This document shows, in pieces, positions 6,524 through 11,668 of a stretch of 21,855 nucleotides of DNA. A program made the translations under genes and the position numbers. Origin of the DNA: a virus; the IMG/VR virus record IMGVR_UViG_3300020496_000004, positions 1-21,855 of that record, one strand, 5' to 3'. A model generated the notes under the pieces. It did not search any database, was not told the DNA's origin, and saw only the letters and a list, made by a program, of their open reading frames with translations. Within the stretch, counting starts at the first letter, position 1. Each line of letters begins with the position of its first letter.

Positions 6524-6571
6524 ATTATTTAACCACTAAACACATTATCGGCTGGACTTTCGCTAATGTGT
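6485..6571 (-). ncRNA. Two-hairpin RNA with complementary loops (predicted kissing loop)
   Basis: In the minus-strand transcript the upstream hairpin pairs ACACATTA with TAATGTGT (8 bp; 6571-6564 and 6547-6540). A mismatch and two CG pairs follow, closing a 10-base loop AAAGTCCAGC. After a 16-base linker, the second hairpin pairs AGCCCC with GGGGCT, then a 2x2 internal loop, then ATAG with CTAT, closing a 7-base loop CTGGACT. All seven bases of that loop are complementary to AGTCCAG in the first loop. A run of T residues follows. The structure lies between the DnaA-like gene and the HNH gene. It does not match an RNA family I know. Confidence 0.55.
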
Positions 6572-6593
6572 CTTATTATGCTGCGAATATACA

Positions 6594-7022
6594 CTAAATT
6601 TCTTTAAGTTCTAATTTTAAGCAAAGTTTTTTTAGCTTAGTTTTAAACCAGTCCTCAGTTTCTATTAGGTTATTCGCTTGTTTTATGTTATGGATAGCCG
6701 TTGTGTGGTCGCTTGTTCCTGTGTACTGGCTTATCTCCTTTAGGCTTAACTTGGTGTATCTCCTAAGTAAATAAGCAGCAGCCTTCCGACCGAACGTTGT
6801 TTTCAACGATCTATCCTTTATTAATACATCGCACTCAAACTCTTCGTCTACCAATTTGACAATAGTCCTTGCGCCAATGTCTAATCCTAAAGGTTCGTTA
6901 TCTTCTATGCCTAACAATCCAAGTTGCTGCATCATTTCGTGAAGCTGCAAATGTGTGTTACGTTGTGCATAGTATAACTCCTTTAACTGTCTAATTGATA
7001 TATCTTTCTTTCTCGTTAGCAT
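6594..7022 (-). CDS. DnaA domain IV-only DNA-binding protein
   Basis: The C-terminal 70 residues of this 142-residue protein reproduce DnaA domain IV, which binds DnaA boxes. GRKAAAYLLRRYTKLSLKEI (78-97) is followed by the signature SDHTTAIHNIKQANNLI (104-120), close to DnaA's DHTTVIHA. There is no AAA+ domain, so it cannot act as an ATP-dependent initiator alone. The N-terminal 60 residues are helical with no recognised domain. In phages such proteins may mark the phage origin, recruit host DnaA/DnaB, or block host initiation. Its location in the replication block fits. It ends in a TAG stop 23 bases before the two-hairpin RNA. Confidence 0.8.
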   Translation of the reverse strand: MLTRKKDISIRQLKELYYAQRNTHLQLHEMMQQLGLLGIEDNEPLGLDIGARTIVKLVDEEFECDVLIKDRSLKTTFGRKAAAYLLRRYTKLSLKEISQYTGTSDHTTAIHNIKQANNLIETEDWFKTKLKKLCLKLELKEI

Positions 7023-7024
7023 AA

Positions 7025-7222
7025 TTAAAACGGTAGTCCTTCCGTGTCTTCTTTAGGTTTAAAATCATTTACATAAATTTTGTAATCTGGCTGCTTGTTA
7101 TCTTCTGTCTTGTAGCTATTAGCCCACATTGAGTATTTAACATCATTGATTGTAAAATTAATTACTTCTCCTTTAGCGGTCTGCTTTTTCCAAGCACCTG
7201 CACTCCATTTTTTTTGTTCCAT
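7025..7222 (-). CDS. Small protein with an SSB-like acidic tip
   Basis: A 65-residue protein of about one beta-sheet domain (GEVINFTINDVKYSMWANSY, then QPDYKIYVND). It ends in a charged tail EDTEGLPF that resembles the C-terminal tip of bacterial SSB (acidic residues followed by LPF or IPF), the docking site for replication proteins. It is too short to be a full OB-fold SSB. The leader AAACAAATAAAAATG is A-rich with no Shine-Dalgarno. It lies two bases upstream of the DnaA-like gene. A role in single-stranded DNA handling or in recruiting replication partners is inference from the tail and the position. Confidence 0.6.
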   Translation of the reverse strand: MEQKKWSAGAWKKQTAKGEVINFTINDVKYSMWANSYKTEDNKQPDYKIYVNDFKPKEDTEGLPF

Positions 7223-7234
7223 TTTTATTTGTTT

Positions 7235-7492
7235 TTATTTTATACTTTTTAATACATAATCTCCACTAACTTCAATTAGAGTATCTCCTTTGTAATAGTA
7301 TATTCCATCACTTTTTTCTTCCGAATTTATGATAGTTTTTACTTTATCATAAAATGCAGTATCTCCACCTGAATACATTATTACTTCATATTCTCTACTT
7401 CCTGTTTGAAATTCCTTATCTATACTTTGACAAGACCTTGCACAAGAAGTAAGAGATATGCAAATTACTAAATAAATTATTGATTTTTTCAT
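7235..7492 (-). CDS. Phage-encoded lipoprotein
   Basis: The 85-residue protein starts with a lipoprotein signal peptide: MKKS, a hydrophobic core IIYLVICI and the lipobox SLTSC with Cys17 as the lipidated residue. The mature part is about 69 residues, mostly beta (SREYEVIMYSGGDTAFYDKV, then GIYYYKGDTLIEVSGDYVL), with one further Cys at 21. It should be anchored in a membrane facing the periplasm or outside. It is an unusual passenger in a replication operon, well away from the lysis block. Phage lipoproteins expressed early often exclude superinfecting phage; that function is inferred only. It overlaps the upstream HTH gene by four bases (ATGA-type). Confidence 0.68.
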   Translation of the reverse strand: MKKSIIYLVICISLTSCARSCQSIDKEFQTGSREYEVIMYSGGDTAFYDKVKTIINSEEKSDGIYYYKGDTLIEVSGDYVLKSIK

Positions 7493-7698
7493 TTGTTTTT
7501 AATTGAATATTGAGCTACTAATTTACTTTGTTTTTTCGTACCAACGTTAATTAATTCCGTTTGTACTTTGTAGCCTTTGCGTTTTAATTCAAACACTACG
7601 GCTGCTAATCTTAGGCTATTGTACTTCGTTAAAGCCTGGATTGGTGTCAAGGTCTTGCCCGTAAGCAAGTGGTTCAAGATTTGTTGTTTCTGTGTCAT
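7489..7698 (-). CDS. HTH_39-like helix-turn-helix protein
   Basis: This 69-residue protein begins MTQKQQILNHLLTGKTLTPI and continues with QALTKYNSLRLAAVVFELKR, KGYKVQTEL and a short basic end. That is the pattern of the HTH_39 family: a winged-helix DNA-binding fold in which the RLAAVVFELKRKGY helix is the recognition helix. Such small proteins in phage early regions are usually transcription regulators or DNA-binding accessories. Its first 83 bases overlap the end of the upstream gene in another frame. It could bind the operator-like repeats in the control region at 8858-8933, though nothing in the sequence shows this. Confidence 0.72.
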   Translation of the reverse strand: MTQKQQILNHLLTGKTLTPIQALTKYNSLRLAAVVFELKRKGYKVQTELINVGTKKQSKLVAQYSIKNK

Positions 7699-7855
7699 TG
7701 TTATTAATTGGGTTAAAAAAAACAGGTTTATCTAATTTGTTTTCATACTTTTTAATAAAGGCTAATAAGTCCTCGTATGCCTCTTCGTTATACCAAGCGT
7801 AATGGTAAACTTCCGCCAGGAGCATCTGCCTTTCAAATGGTAATAGTTCCCTCAT
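7616..7855 (-). CDS. Small hypothetical protein
   Basis: A 79-residue protein with no recognised domain. The first 45 residues look structured and helical (LLPFERQMLLAEVYHYAWYN, then AYEDLLAFIKKYENKL); the rest is Asn/Thr-rich and probably disordered. The start overlaps the ERF stop by one base (TAATG), which argues for translation. The last 27 codons overlap the HTH gene; a disordered tail is a plausible outcome of such an extension. The function is unknown. Confidence 0.58.
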   Translation of the reverse strand: MRELLPFERQMLLAEVYHYAWYNEEAYEDLLAFIKKYENKLDKPVFFNPINNNDTETTNLEPLAYGQDLDTNPGFNEVQ

Positions 7856-8412
7856 TAGCTTTTCTTTATTGTTTCTTTGATCTTGTTAAATTCGTCTAAA
7901 CTCTTGATAGCTTTGATTTTCTCAATAGCTTTATACTTTTGTTCCTGAGTAAACTTTGTCTTGTCTAACTGCTCAATCAAGAACGCCTTTTGTCCTTCGC
8001 TTACTTCGTCTTTATGCTCATTGGTAGCATCTGCATCTTTAGTATCGTCTATGGCAAACAATCCGTTAAGTGCGTATTTTCGAGCATACGAGCTACACGC
8101 ACCAGTGAGCTGCGAAGCGTCCATTCCTTTTTTGTTTTCATCTTCACGAGCAAGACCTGTGCAGGTAATGTTATCTTCTCCGTTACTTAGACAAGCAGTA
8201 GCCTTTACATATACTCTACCGCCTACTTCTATTACCTCGTCGCTTAACATTAAAGCGTAGCCGTACTTATGGCAGATAGGCTTTGCAGCTTCGATAATAT
8301 CTTCTGCACTTCGGTACTTGTATTTAGCAAAAGCATTGAATTGGTTTTTAGGTGCTTTTAGTTCCTGTTGAATTTTAATTAGGCTCATTTGTTTCTGGTT
8401 TTGTTTCGTCAA
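7855..8412 (-). CDS. erf: ERF family single-strand annealing protein
   Basis: The 185-residue protein matches the ERF recombinases of P22-type phages, which form rings on single-stranded DNA and anneal complementary strands. The core is visible: KIQQELKAPKNQFNAFAKYK (13-32), YRSAEDIIEAAKPI, a beta region around RVYVKATACLSNGED, and the signature LTGACSSYARKYALNGLF near 102-119 followed by DDTKDADA. The C-terminal 45 residues are a charged helical tail. The annotated start overlaps the upstream gene by 38 bases; a second ATG at 8388 (MSLIKIQQEL) fits the family start better and is equally possible. It probably works with the VRR-NUC nuclease in recombination-dependent replication. Confidence 0.9.
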   Translation of the reverse strand: MTKQNQKQMSLIKIQQELKAPKNQFNAFAKYKYRSAEDIIEAAKPICHKYGYALMLSDEVIEVGGRVYVKATACLSNGEDNITCTGLAREDENKKGMDASQLTGACSSYARKYALNGLFAIDDTKDADATNEHKDEVSEGQKAFLIEQLDKTKFTQEQKYKAIEKIKAIKSLDEFNKIKETIKKS

Positions 8413-8590
8413 TAATATAATGTTCTAACACTTCGATAGTCGGCTCTTGTTTTTTTCTCATACCTATAAATATTTCATAGGCTTGTGAGTAGTCCAACGA
8501 TATAGTATCTTTTTCGTAGCGACCATCTACTGTTGTATAATAGTAAACATCGCCTCTGTGGTTAGTTTCTTTTACAAATTCAATCTTCAT
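8375..8590 (-). CDS. Small hypothetical early protein
   Basis: A 71-residue protein, mainly beta with an alternating aromatic pattern (MKIEFVKETNHRGDVYYYTT, then DYSQAYEIFIGM) and a disordered Glu/Pro/Thr-rich tail. It contains no motif for a known activity. It overlaps the gene before it by 11 bases and the ERF gene by 38, so it is probably co-translated as the second gene of the early operon. I recall short MKIEFVKE-type proteins upstream of recombination genes in related phages, but have no function for them. Confidence 0.6.
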   Translation of the reverse strand: MKIEFVKETNHRGDVYYYTTVDGRYEKDTISLDYSQAYEIFIGMRKKQEPTIEVLEHYIIDETKPETNEPN

Positions 8591-8786
8591 ATAATTCGGT
8601 TTTTAAAAGTTCAAGTTCTGCATTGTGTTCTACCCATCTAGTAAACGTGTAATCATCGTCTTCGTAATCGTAGTTTTTAGGCAATAAGGCAGGGTCGTAA
8701 GGGTTTGATGTACTCCTGCTCCCGTCAATTAATATGTTCCCGTATCGCTGATACTGAAACAATTGGTAGGTGGTTAAATGTGTCAT
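8580..8786 (-). CDS. First gene of the early operon, hypothetical
   Basis: With the start at 8786 (MTHLTTYQLFQYQRYGN) the protein is 68 residues. An upstream in-frame ATG at 8954 would add 56 hydrophobic residues, but that stretch covers the promoter, operator and direct repeats, so the shorter form is chosen. The protein is polar, with an acidic middle (KNYDYEDDDYTFTRW) and a helical end (WVEHNAELELLKTELYED). No domain is recognised. It lies 10-15 bases downstream of the predicted transcription start. Confidence 0.6.
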   Translation of the reverse strand: MTHLTTYQLFQYQRYGNILIDGSRSTSNPYDPALLPKNYDYEDDDYTFTRWVEHNAELELLKTELYED

Positions 8787-8803
8787 ATTGTGTTTTGTTT
8801 CAA

Positions 8804-8838
8804 CAAAGATAACACAATACACAATACAAAGTGCAAAA
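8804..8838 (-). promoter_or_regulatory. Bacteroidetes-type promoter of the early operon
   Basis: On the minus strand TTTTG (8838-8834) precedes TATCTTTG (8811-8804), an exact TAnnTTTG, with 22 bases between. The spacer contains a tandem TATTGTG repeat. The predicted start is near 8799, giving a short leader before the ATG at 8786. Confidence 0.55.
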
Positions 8839-8857
8839 GTCAAAAAAATATTTTTAA

Positions 8858-8877
8858 TTGTACGCAAATACGTACAA
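8858..8877. promoter_or_regulatory. Inverted-repeat operator candidate
   Basis: TTGTACG and CGTACAA form perfect 7-base arms around CAAATA. The site sits about 20 bases upstream of the promoter's TTTTG element and abuts the first direct repeat. The dimensions fit a dimeric repressor or activator site. It has no T-run and is too AT-rich in its loop to look like a terminator. Confidence 0.6.
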
Positions 8878-8900
8878 AGTAAAGCTAAAACTTGACTAAA
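8876..8900. repeat. Direct repeat copy 1 (iteron-like)
   Basis: The plus strand starts AAAGTAAAGCTAAAACTTGAC. It matches 21 of 25 bases of the copy at 8909-8933, in the same orientation. The copies are offset by 33 bases, about three helical turns. Confidence 0.6.
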
Positions 8901-8908
8901 AATGTAAT

Positions 8909-8933
8909 AAAGTAAAGGTATAACTTGACAAAG
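8909..8933. repeat. Direct repeat copy 2 (iteron-like)
   Basis: The plus strand starts AAAGTAAAGGTATAACTTGA. The conserved blocks AAAGTAAAG and AACTTGAC occur at the same spacing in both copies. A weaker AAGTAAAA remnant occurs at 8938-8945. Confidence 0.6.
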
Positions 8934-8952
8934 TCGGAAGTAAAATGCAGCC

Positions 8953-8977
8953 AAAAGTAGTAGTTTTACTACCTTTT
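8953..8977 (-). other. Hairpin after the acetyltransferase gene
   Basis: AAAAG and CTTTT, then GTAGT and ACTAC, pair around a three-base loop with a two-base bulge. It starts about 20 bases after the upstream stop codon. It is AT-rich and has only four T residues at its 3' side, so it may be a weak terminator or a protein-binding site. Confidence 0.4.
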
Positions 8978-8996
8978 GTTGTACTAAAGTGAAACT

Positions 8997-9428
8997 TTAT
9001 AGTAATTTTTGGAAGTAAAGTTTATCGTAACCCCCGTAAGAATATTCGGGTAAGTAAAGCCTAAACCCACACGAAATAAGGTTATTAGCTGAAGGGAAGT
9101 TGTCTAATGTAGTATAAGTAATAGCTATATGGCAAAAGGTAGAAGCGGCTTTTAGCCTTGTCTTAATCATTCGTCTTTGTATTCCTTGCCCTCTATAATC
9201 TTTATGCACCCACGCCCTGTTAAATATGCAAATGCCCTTAGAATAAATTGAGCCGCAATAAGCAACAATTCGGCTCATATCGTCAAGCATAACCCACCAT
9301 TCACGATTAAACTGGAACTCGTCTCCGCAGCCTTTGAAGTTTGGGTTAGTATAATCTAAATCTTTTAGCTGCTCGTAGGTGTCTAGGTCTAATATGTTCC
9401 CGAAGCTAAATACTTTTTTTAGGCGCAT
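8997..9428 (-). CDS. GNAT-family acetyltransferase
   Basis: This 143-residue protein has the GNAT acetyl-CoA-binding motif A: NRAWVHKDYRGQGIQRRMIK, with Arg79, Gly80, Gln81 and Gly82 forming the R/Q-x-x-G-x-G/A loop. The preceding strands (WWVMLDDMSRIVAYCGSIY) and the following HIAITYTTLDNFPSANNLI with the CGFRLY strand complete the fold. The size is normal. Substrates could be a host protein, an antibiotic-like small molecule or a phage protein; nothing in the sequence decides this. Its start overlaps the MazG-like gene by 23 bases, and the early control region follows its stop. Confidence 0.82.
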   Translation of the reverse strand: MRLKKVFSFGNILDLDTYEQLKDLDYTNPNFKGCGDEFQFNREWWVMLDDMSRIVAYCGSIYSKGICIFNRAWVHKDYRGQGIQRRMIKTRLKAASTFCHIAITYTTLDNFPSANNLISCGFRLYLPEYSYGGYDKLYFQKLL

Positions 9429-9603
9429 TGGTTAGTAATAGTTTTTTTAAGTATAGTGCTAAATCTAAAGCCTCTTCGTAAGCGTGTTGCAGCCATTCGT
9501 CTTGGCTTAAATCGGTTCTATCCATTGTAGTTCCGTATTCCTTTAACCCTCTTACTTCTCTTGCTTGTAAATCTTTTATTGTTTGGTCAAGTATGTTGCT
9601 CAT
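9406..9603 (-). CDS. Small MazG-like protein
   Basis: A 65-residue helical protein: LQAREVRGLKEYGTTMDRTD, then EEWLQHAYEEALDLALYLKK. The EEALD/ALYLK pattern matches the metal-binding EExxD helix of MazG/dUTPase-like NTP pyrophosphohydrolases, which in full-length enzymes needs a second acidic helix. The protein is shorter than typical MazG domains (about 100 residues) but this compact form is one I recall from phages. It may hydrolyse a nucleoside triphosphate or be a reduced non-catalytic relative. It overlaps the exonuclease stop by one base. Confidence 0.62.
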   Translation of the reverse strand: MSNILDQTIKDLQAREVRGLKEYGTTMDRTDLSQDEWLQHAYEEALDLALYLKKLLLTNAPKKSI

Positions 9604-10337
9604 TATTTGTCGGTTTTGCTATGTATCTTAAAACAAGTTTTGCACTTGTATTGTATTTTCTTTACACCAGTTGCGGTTGTTCTACGAAGTGAAATAATTA
9701 AGTCATCGCTTCCACATTCAGGGCAAGAGCCTCGGTCTTGTCCGAATATAACTCCGTAATGTGTTTTAGGTTCGATGTGTAGCTTTAAAGCGTTAAATAC
9801 CTGCTCTAATAATACAACATCTTTTTGGCAGTACTTAATCATTTTAGCCATAGCCACTTTGTCCTTATGTAGAACGATGTCTTTCCATAAACTATATTCG
9901 GTCTTTATCTTAGTGCCAATTCCTAAATAGTCAGCTATGTAATTAAGCTTGTTGCTATTAAATCTAAACTTTTGACGTGCTACCTTTAACGTGTCGATTG
10001 TAACGTATTTAGGAAACATCTCAATCCCGTGAAACAAGCAGCGTGTTCTTATCCACGCTAAGTCGAACTTGTCGCCATTATGCCCTATAAGTTCCGAAGC
10101 AGTATTGGCTACCTCTACAAAACTTTGTAGCATCTTTTTGTCGTTCTGTTTGCTATCCCATTCCAAATGGTAAACTTCTTTTTCGTCTTCCCACTTGTAG
10201 CAGATGCAAATGATAGCACGTTCTTTAATGATGCTATCGGCAGTTACATTAAGCTTGTAACCTGCGCTCCAAAAAAAGCCAATGTTAGGCGAGGTTTCGA
10301 TGTCAAAGAATAGTCGTTTTCGTTTTGATTTTAGCAT
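9603..10337 (-). CDS. DEDDy 3'-5' exonuclease with C-terminal zinc ribbon
   Basis: The 244-residue protein has an RNase H-like exonuclease fold. Exo I is LFFDIETSP (Asp12, Glu14), Exo II is LIGHNGDKFDLAWI (Asp92), and Exo III is KYCQKDVVLL, where Tyr169 and Asp173 give the DEDDy spacing. The C-terminus adds a zinc ribbon (Cys205/Cys208 and Cys232/Cys235). It resembles the stand-alone proofreading or predicted RNase H-like exonucleases of phages; no polymerase domain is present. The gene lies between the holin candidate and the MazG-like gene rather than with the replication genes. The probable role is DNA or RNA end-trimming in recombination or host DNA breakdown. Confidence 0.82.
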   Translation of the reverse strand: MLKSKRKRLFFDIETSPNIGFFWSAGYKLNVTADSIIKERAIICICYKWEDEKEVYHLEWDSKQNDKKMLQSFVEVANTASELIGHNGDKFDLAWIRTRCLFHGIEMFPKYVTIDTLKVARQKFRFNSNKLNYIADYLGIGTKIKTEYSLWKDIVLHKDKVAMAKMIKYCQKDVVLLEQVFNALKLHIEPKTHYGVIFGQDRGSCPECGSDDLIISLRRTTATGVKKIQYKCKTCFKIHSKTDK

Positions 10338-10340
10338 TGT

Positions 10341-10559
10341 TTATTTTTGGCTGAATTTATCTATTGTAGTAGTACCCATTGCAGCAATGCAAATAACCAT
10401 TACGGCATCTACAAGTTTATCCGAAGGGGCAATCTCTTGATGCGTAAAGCTATTAGCTAATAAGGTGACACAGATAAACAAAGCCGATAGTAAAGCAATA
10501 ACTCGCTTTGTAGACACGCTACCTCTTTCGTCTGATAATAAATTGGCTAACCATTTCAT
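10341..10559 (-). CDS. Two-TM holin candidate
   Basis: The 72-residue protein has a charged N-terminus (LLSDERGSVSTKRV), a first TM helix (ALLSALFICVTLLANSF), a short polar loop and a second TM helix (DAVMVICIAAMGTTTI), ending in KFSQK. Both ends are predicted on the cytoplasmic side. The size and two-TM topology fit class II holins, and the gene follows the endolysin directly. Sequence conservation among holins is poor, so the call rests on topology and position. The 56-residue TM protein at 12370-12540 is a competing candidate. Confidence 0.68.
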   Translation of the reverse strand: MKWLANLLSDERGSVSTKRVIALLSALFICVTLLANSFTHQEIAPSDKLVDAVMVICIAAMGTTTIDKFSQK

Positions 10560-10568
10560 AGTATTAAT

Positions 10569-11015
10569 TTAAGGTGTGAAGTATAATTTTGACTCAGATG
10601 CTCTACGCTTTGTAAGACCTGCAAGAACTTTCCCACCTGCTTTATCCCACTTAGCAAACTCTAAAGCTATCGAATGGTCGTTAGGGTTAGCGTTTACCTT
10701 TTTTAATAAAGTAGAACTCTTTAGGTTACCAATACCTGCGTTATAGGCAAAGCTTGTAAGGGCAGCGAATTGATTAGGGGTAACCGCACTTTTAACTAAT
10801 GGGGCAACTTTGTCTGCAAACTCTTTAGCTATGATTTCAAATAATTCATTTGCTCGTTCTTGCGTAATCTTATCGCCAGGCTTTACAGGTCTGCCGTCTT
10901 CAAAAAAAGTATTCCCGTAGCCGATTGTATCTTTTGCAGCACTGCATTTGTAAGCCACTAATTTGCAGCCCTCGTAGAATTTAATAAGGTCTTTACCTTT
11001 GTCGTTTAATTGCAT
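10569..11015 (-). CDS. GH24 endolysin (T4-lysozyme type) with Cys in the Asp position
   Basis: The enzyme cleaves the NAM-NAG bond of peptidoglycan. The catalytic stretch is YEGCKLVAYKCSAAKDTIGY; Glu15 and Thr30 align with T4 lysozyme Glu11 and Thr26. The position of T4 Asp20 is Cys24, at exact spacing. The C-terminal lobe has TPNQFAALTSFAYNAGIGNL and the LTKRRASESKLY end typical of the family. At 148 residues it is complete. There is no signal peptide or SAR helix, so release needs a holin. It is one base from the preceding secreted protein gene and nine bases from the holin candidate. Confidence 0.92.
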   Translation of the reverse strand: MQLNDKGKDLIKFYEGCKLVAYKCSAAKDTIGYGNTFFEDGRPVKPGDKITQERANELFEIIAKEFADKVAPLVKSAVTPNQFAALTSFAYNAGIGNLKSSTLLKKVNANPNDHSIALEFAKWDKAGGKVLAGLTKRRASESKLYFTP

Positions 11016-11016
11016 T

Positions 11017-11457
11017 TTAATTTATTTGTGAGTATAAAAAGAATGTTAGCATAGCAAACAAAACTGAATTAAGCCTATGTAGTTTTATTTCAAACTGCAC
11101 CGCTTTTTCGTACTGCTCGTAGATTGCTATGTTTTTATAATACCTATTACGATAGTCGTTTAACGTATCGTTTGATATTTTATTGCGTATTGTAAGGGTA
11201 TCTTTTAGGGTAAGTAAGTCGATGCGAAGGCTATCCCTTGTTTTGATGTTAGCTTTAATTAAGCTATCTATTCGTGTGTTTTGGTAGCTTACTAAATTAG
11301 TTAGGCTATCAAATGAGTTGTTAATCTTTTCGCCTTCTGTACGGCTAATAACAATCTTATCCTCGCCGCCTATCTTCTTAACGTATTGGGCGTAACTGGA
11401 ACTTGGTGCTATTAGTATCAACAGAATTAGCGGAGTCCAATTTAGCCTTAACTTCAT
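11017..11457 (-). CDS. Secreted coiled-coil protein with C-terminal TM, lysis block
   Basis: A 146-residue protein with a Sec signal peptide (hydrophobic core WTPLILLILIAPSSS, likely cut after SYA at residue 23). A long helical, heptad-like region follows (NNSFDSLTNLVSYQNTRIDS through NDTLNDYRNRYYKNIAIYEQ), then a C-terminal hydrophobic helix (NSVLFAMLTFFLYSQ). Its core would span the periplasm with the C-terminus in the inner membrane. There is no lipobox. The first 80 bases overlap the preceding lipoprotein gene in another frame. It could be part of a spanin system or an envelope accessory protein; its function is unproven. Confidence 0.62.
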   Translation of the reverse strand: MKLRLNWTPLILLILIAPSSSYAQYVKKIGGEDKIVISRTEGEKINNSFDSLTNLVSYQNTRIDSLIKANIKTRDSLRIDLLTLKDTLTIRNKISNDTLNDYRNRYYKNIAIYEQYEKAVQFEIKLHRLNSVLFAMLTFFLYSQIN

Positions 11458-11668
11458 TTAGTTCCGTTTTTAATTCTTTTACTTCTTGTTTTAAGGTAAC
11501 TATTGTTTTCACTGTCTTAGTTATTACCTTCTTGTTATCCTGAGAAGCCACACCCTGCACTTGTTCACTTTGCACTTGGCTTTGCTTTACTTTGTCTTGC
11601 AACTCTTTGATCTGGTTATCGGTCTTAGTTCCGCAACCTATCAAAGCTATCAATACTAAATAGCGCAT
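11378..11668 (-). CDS. Lipoprotein with coiled coil (o-spanin candidate)
   Basis: The 96-residue product starts MRYLVLIALIGCG, a very short lipoprotein signal with Cys12 as the lipidated residue. The mature part is a continuous predicted coiled coil (IKELQDKVKQSQVQSEQVQG, then LKQEVKELKTELNEVKAKLD) and has no TM segment. That is the architecture of an outer-membrane o-spanin. The start overlaps the stop of the TM protein at 11668-11940 by one base, and that protein could be its inner-membrane partner. The last 80 bases overlap the next gene. Confidence 0.6.
   Translation of the reverse strand: MRYLVLIALIGCGTKTDNQIKELQDKVKQSQVQSEQVQGVASQDNKKVITKTVKTIVTLKQEVKELKTELNEVKAKLDSANSVDTNSTKFQLRPIR

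Larger units (their letters stand above)
8787..8996 (-). promoter_or_regulatory. Non-coding control region of the early/replication operon
   Basis: These 210 bases hold no convincing gene on either strand. They contain, in transcription order, a hairpin next to the upstream stop codon, two 25-base direct repeats, a perfect inverted repeat and a Bacteroidetes-type promoter, each listed separately. The layout suggests a regulated promoter and possibly a replication origin. Confidence 0.6.

Noticed and set aside
6485-6571. Hammerhead ribozyme-like fragments (CTGAT and CGAAA on the minus strand)
   Set aside because: The hammerhead core needs CUGAnGA, and here the sequence reads CUGAUAG; the three-way junction is also absent. 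The two simple hairpins explain the bases better.
8888-8930. TTGAC elements on the plus strand (sigma70-type -35 boxes) suggesting a divergent promoter
   Set aside because: They are part of the direct repeats, no -10 element with good spacing follows, and there is no plus-strand gene to drive.
8787-8954. A 56-residue hydrophobic N-terminal extension of the gene at 8580-8786
   Set aside because: The extension covers the promoter, operator and direct repeats and reads as low-quality hydrophobic sequence unlike a real domain.
8985-8999. TAAAGT/ACTTTA inverted repeat at the end of the acetyltransferase gene
   Set aside because: Six AT-rich pairs with a three-base loop that include the stop codon; too weak to call.
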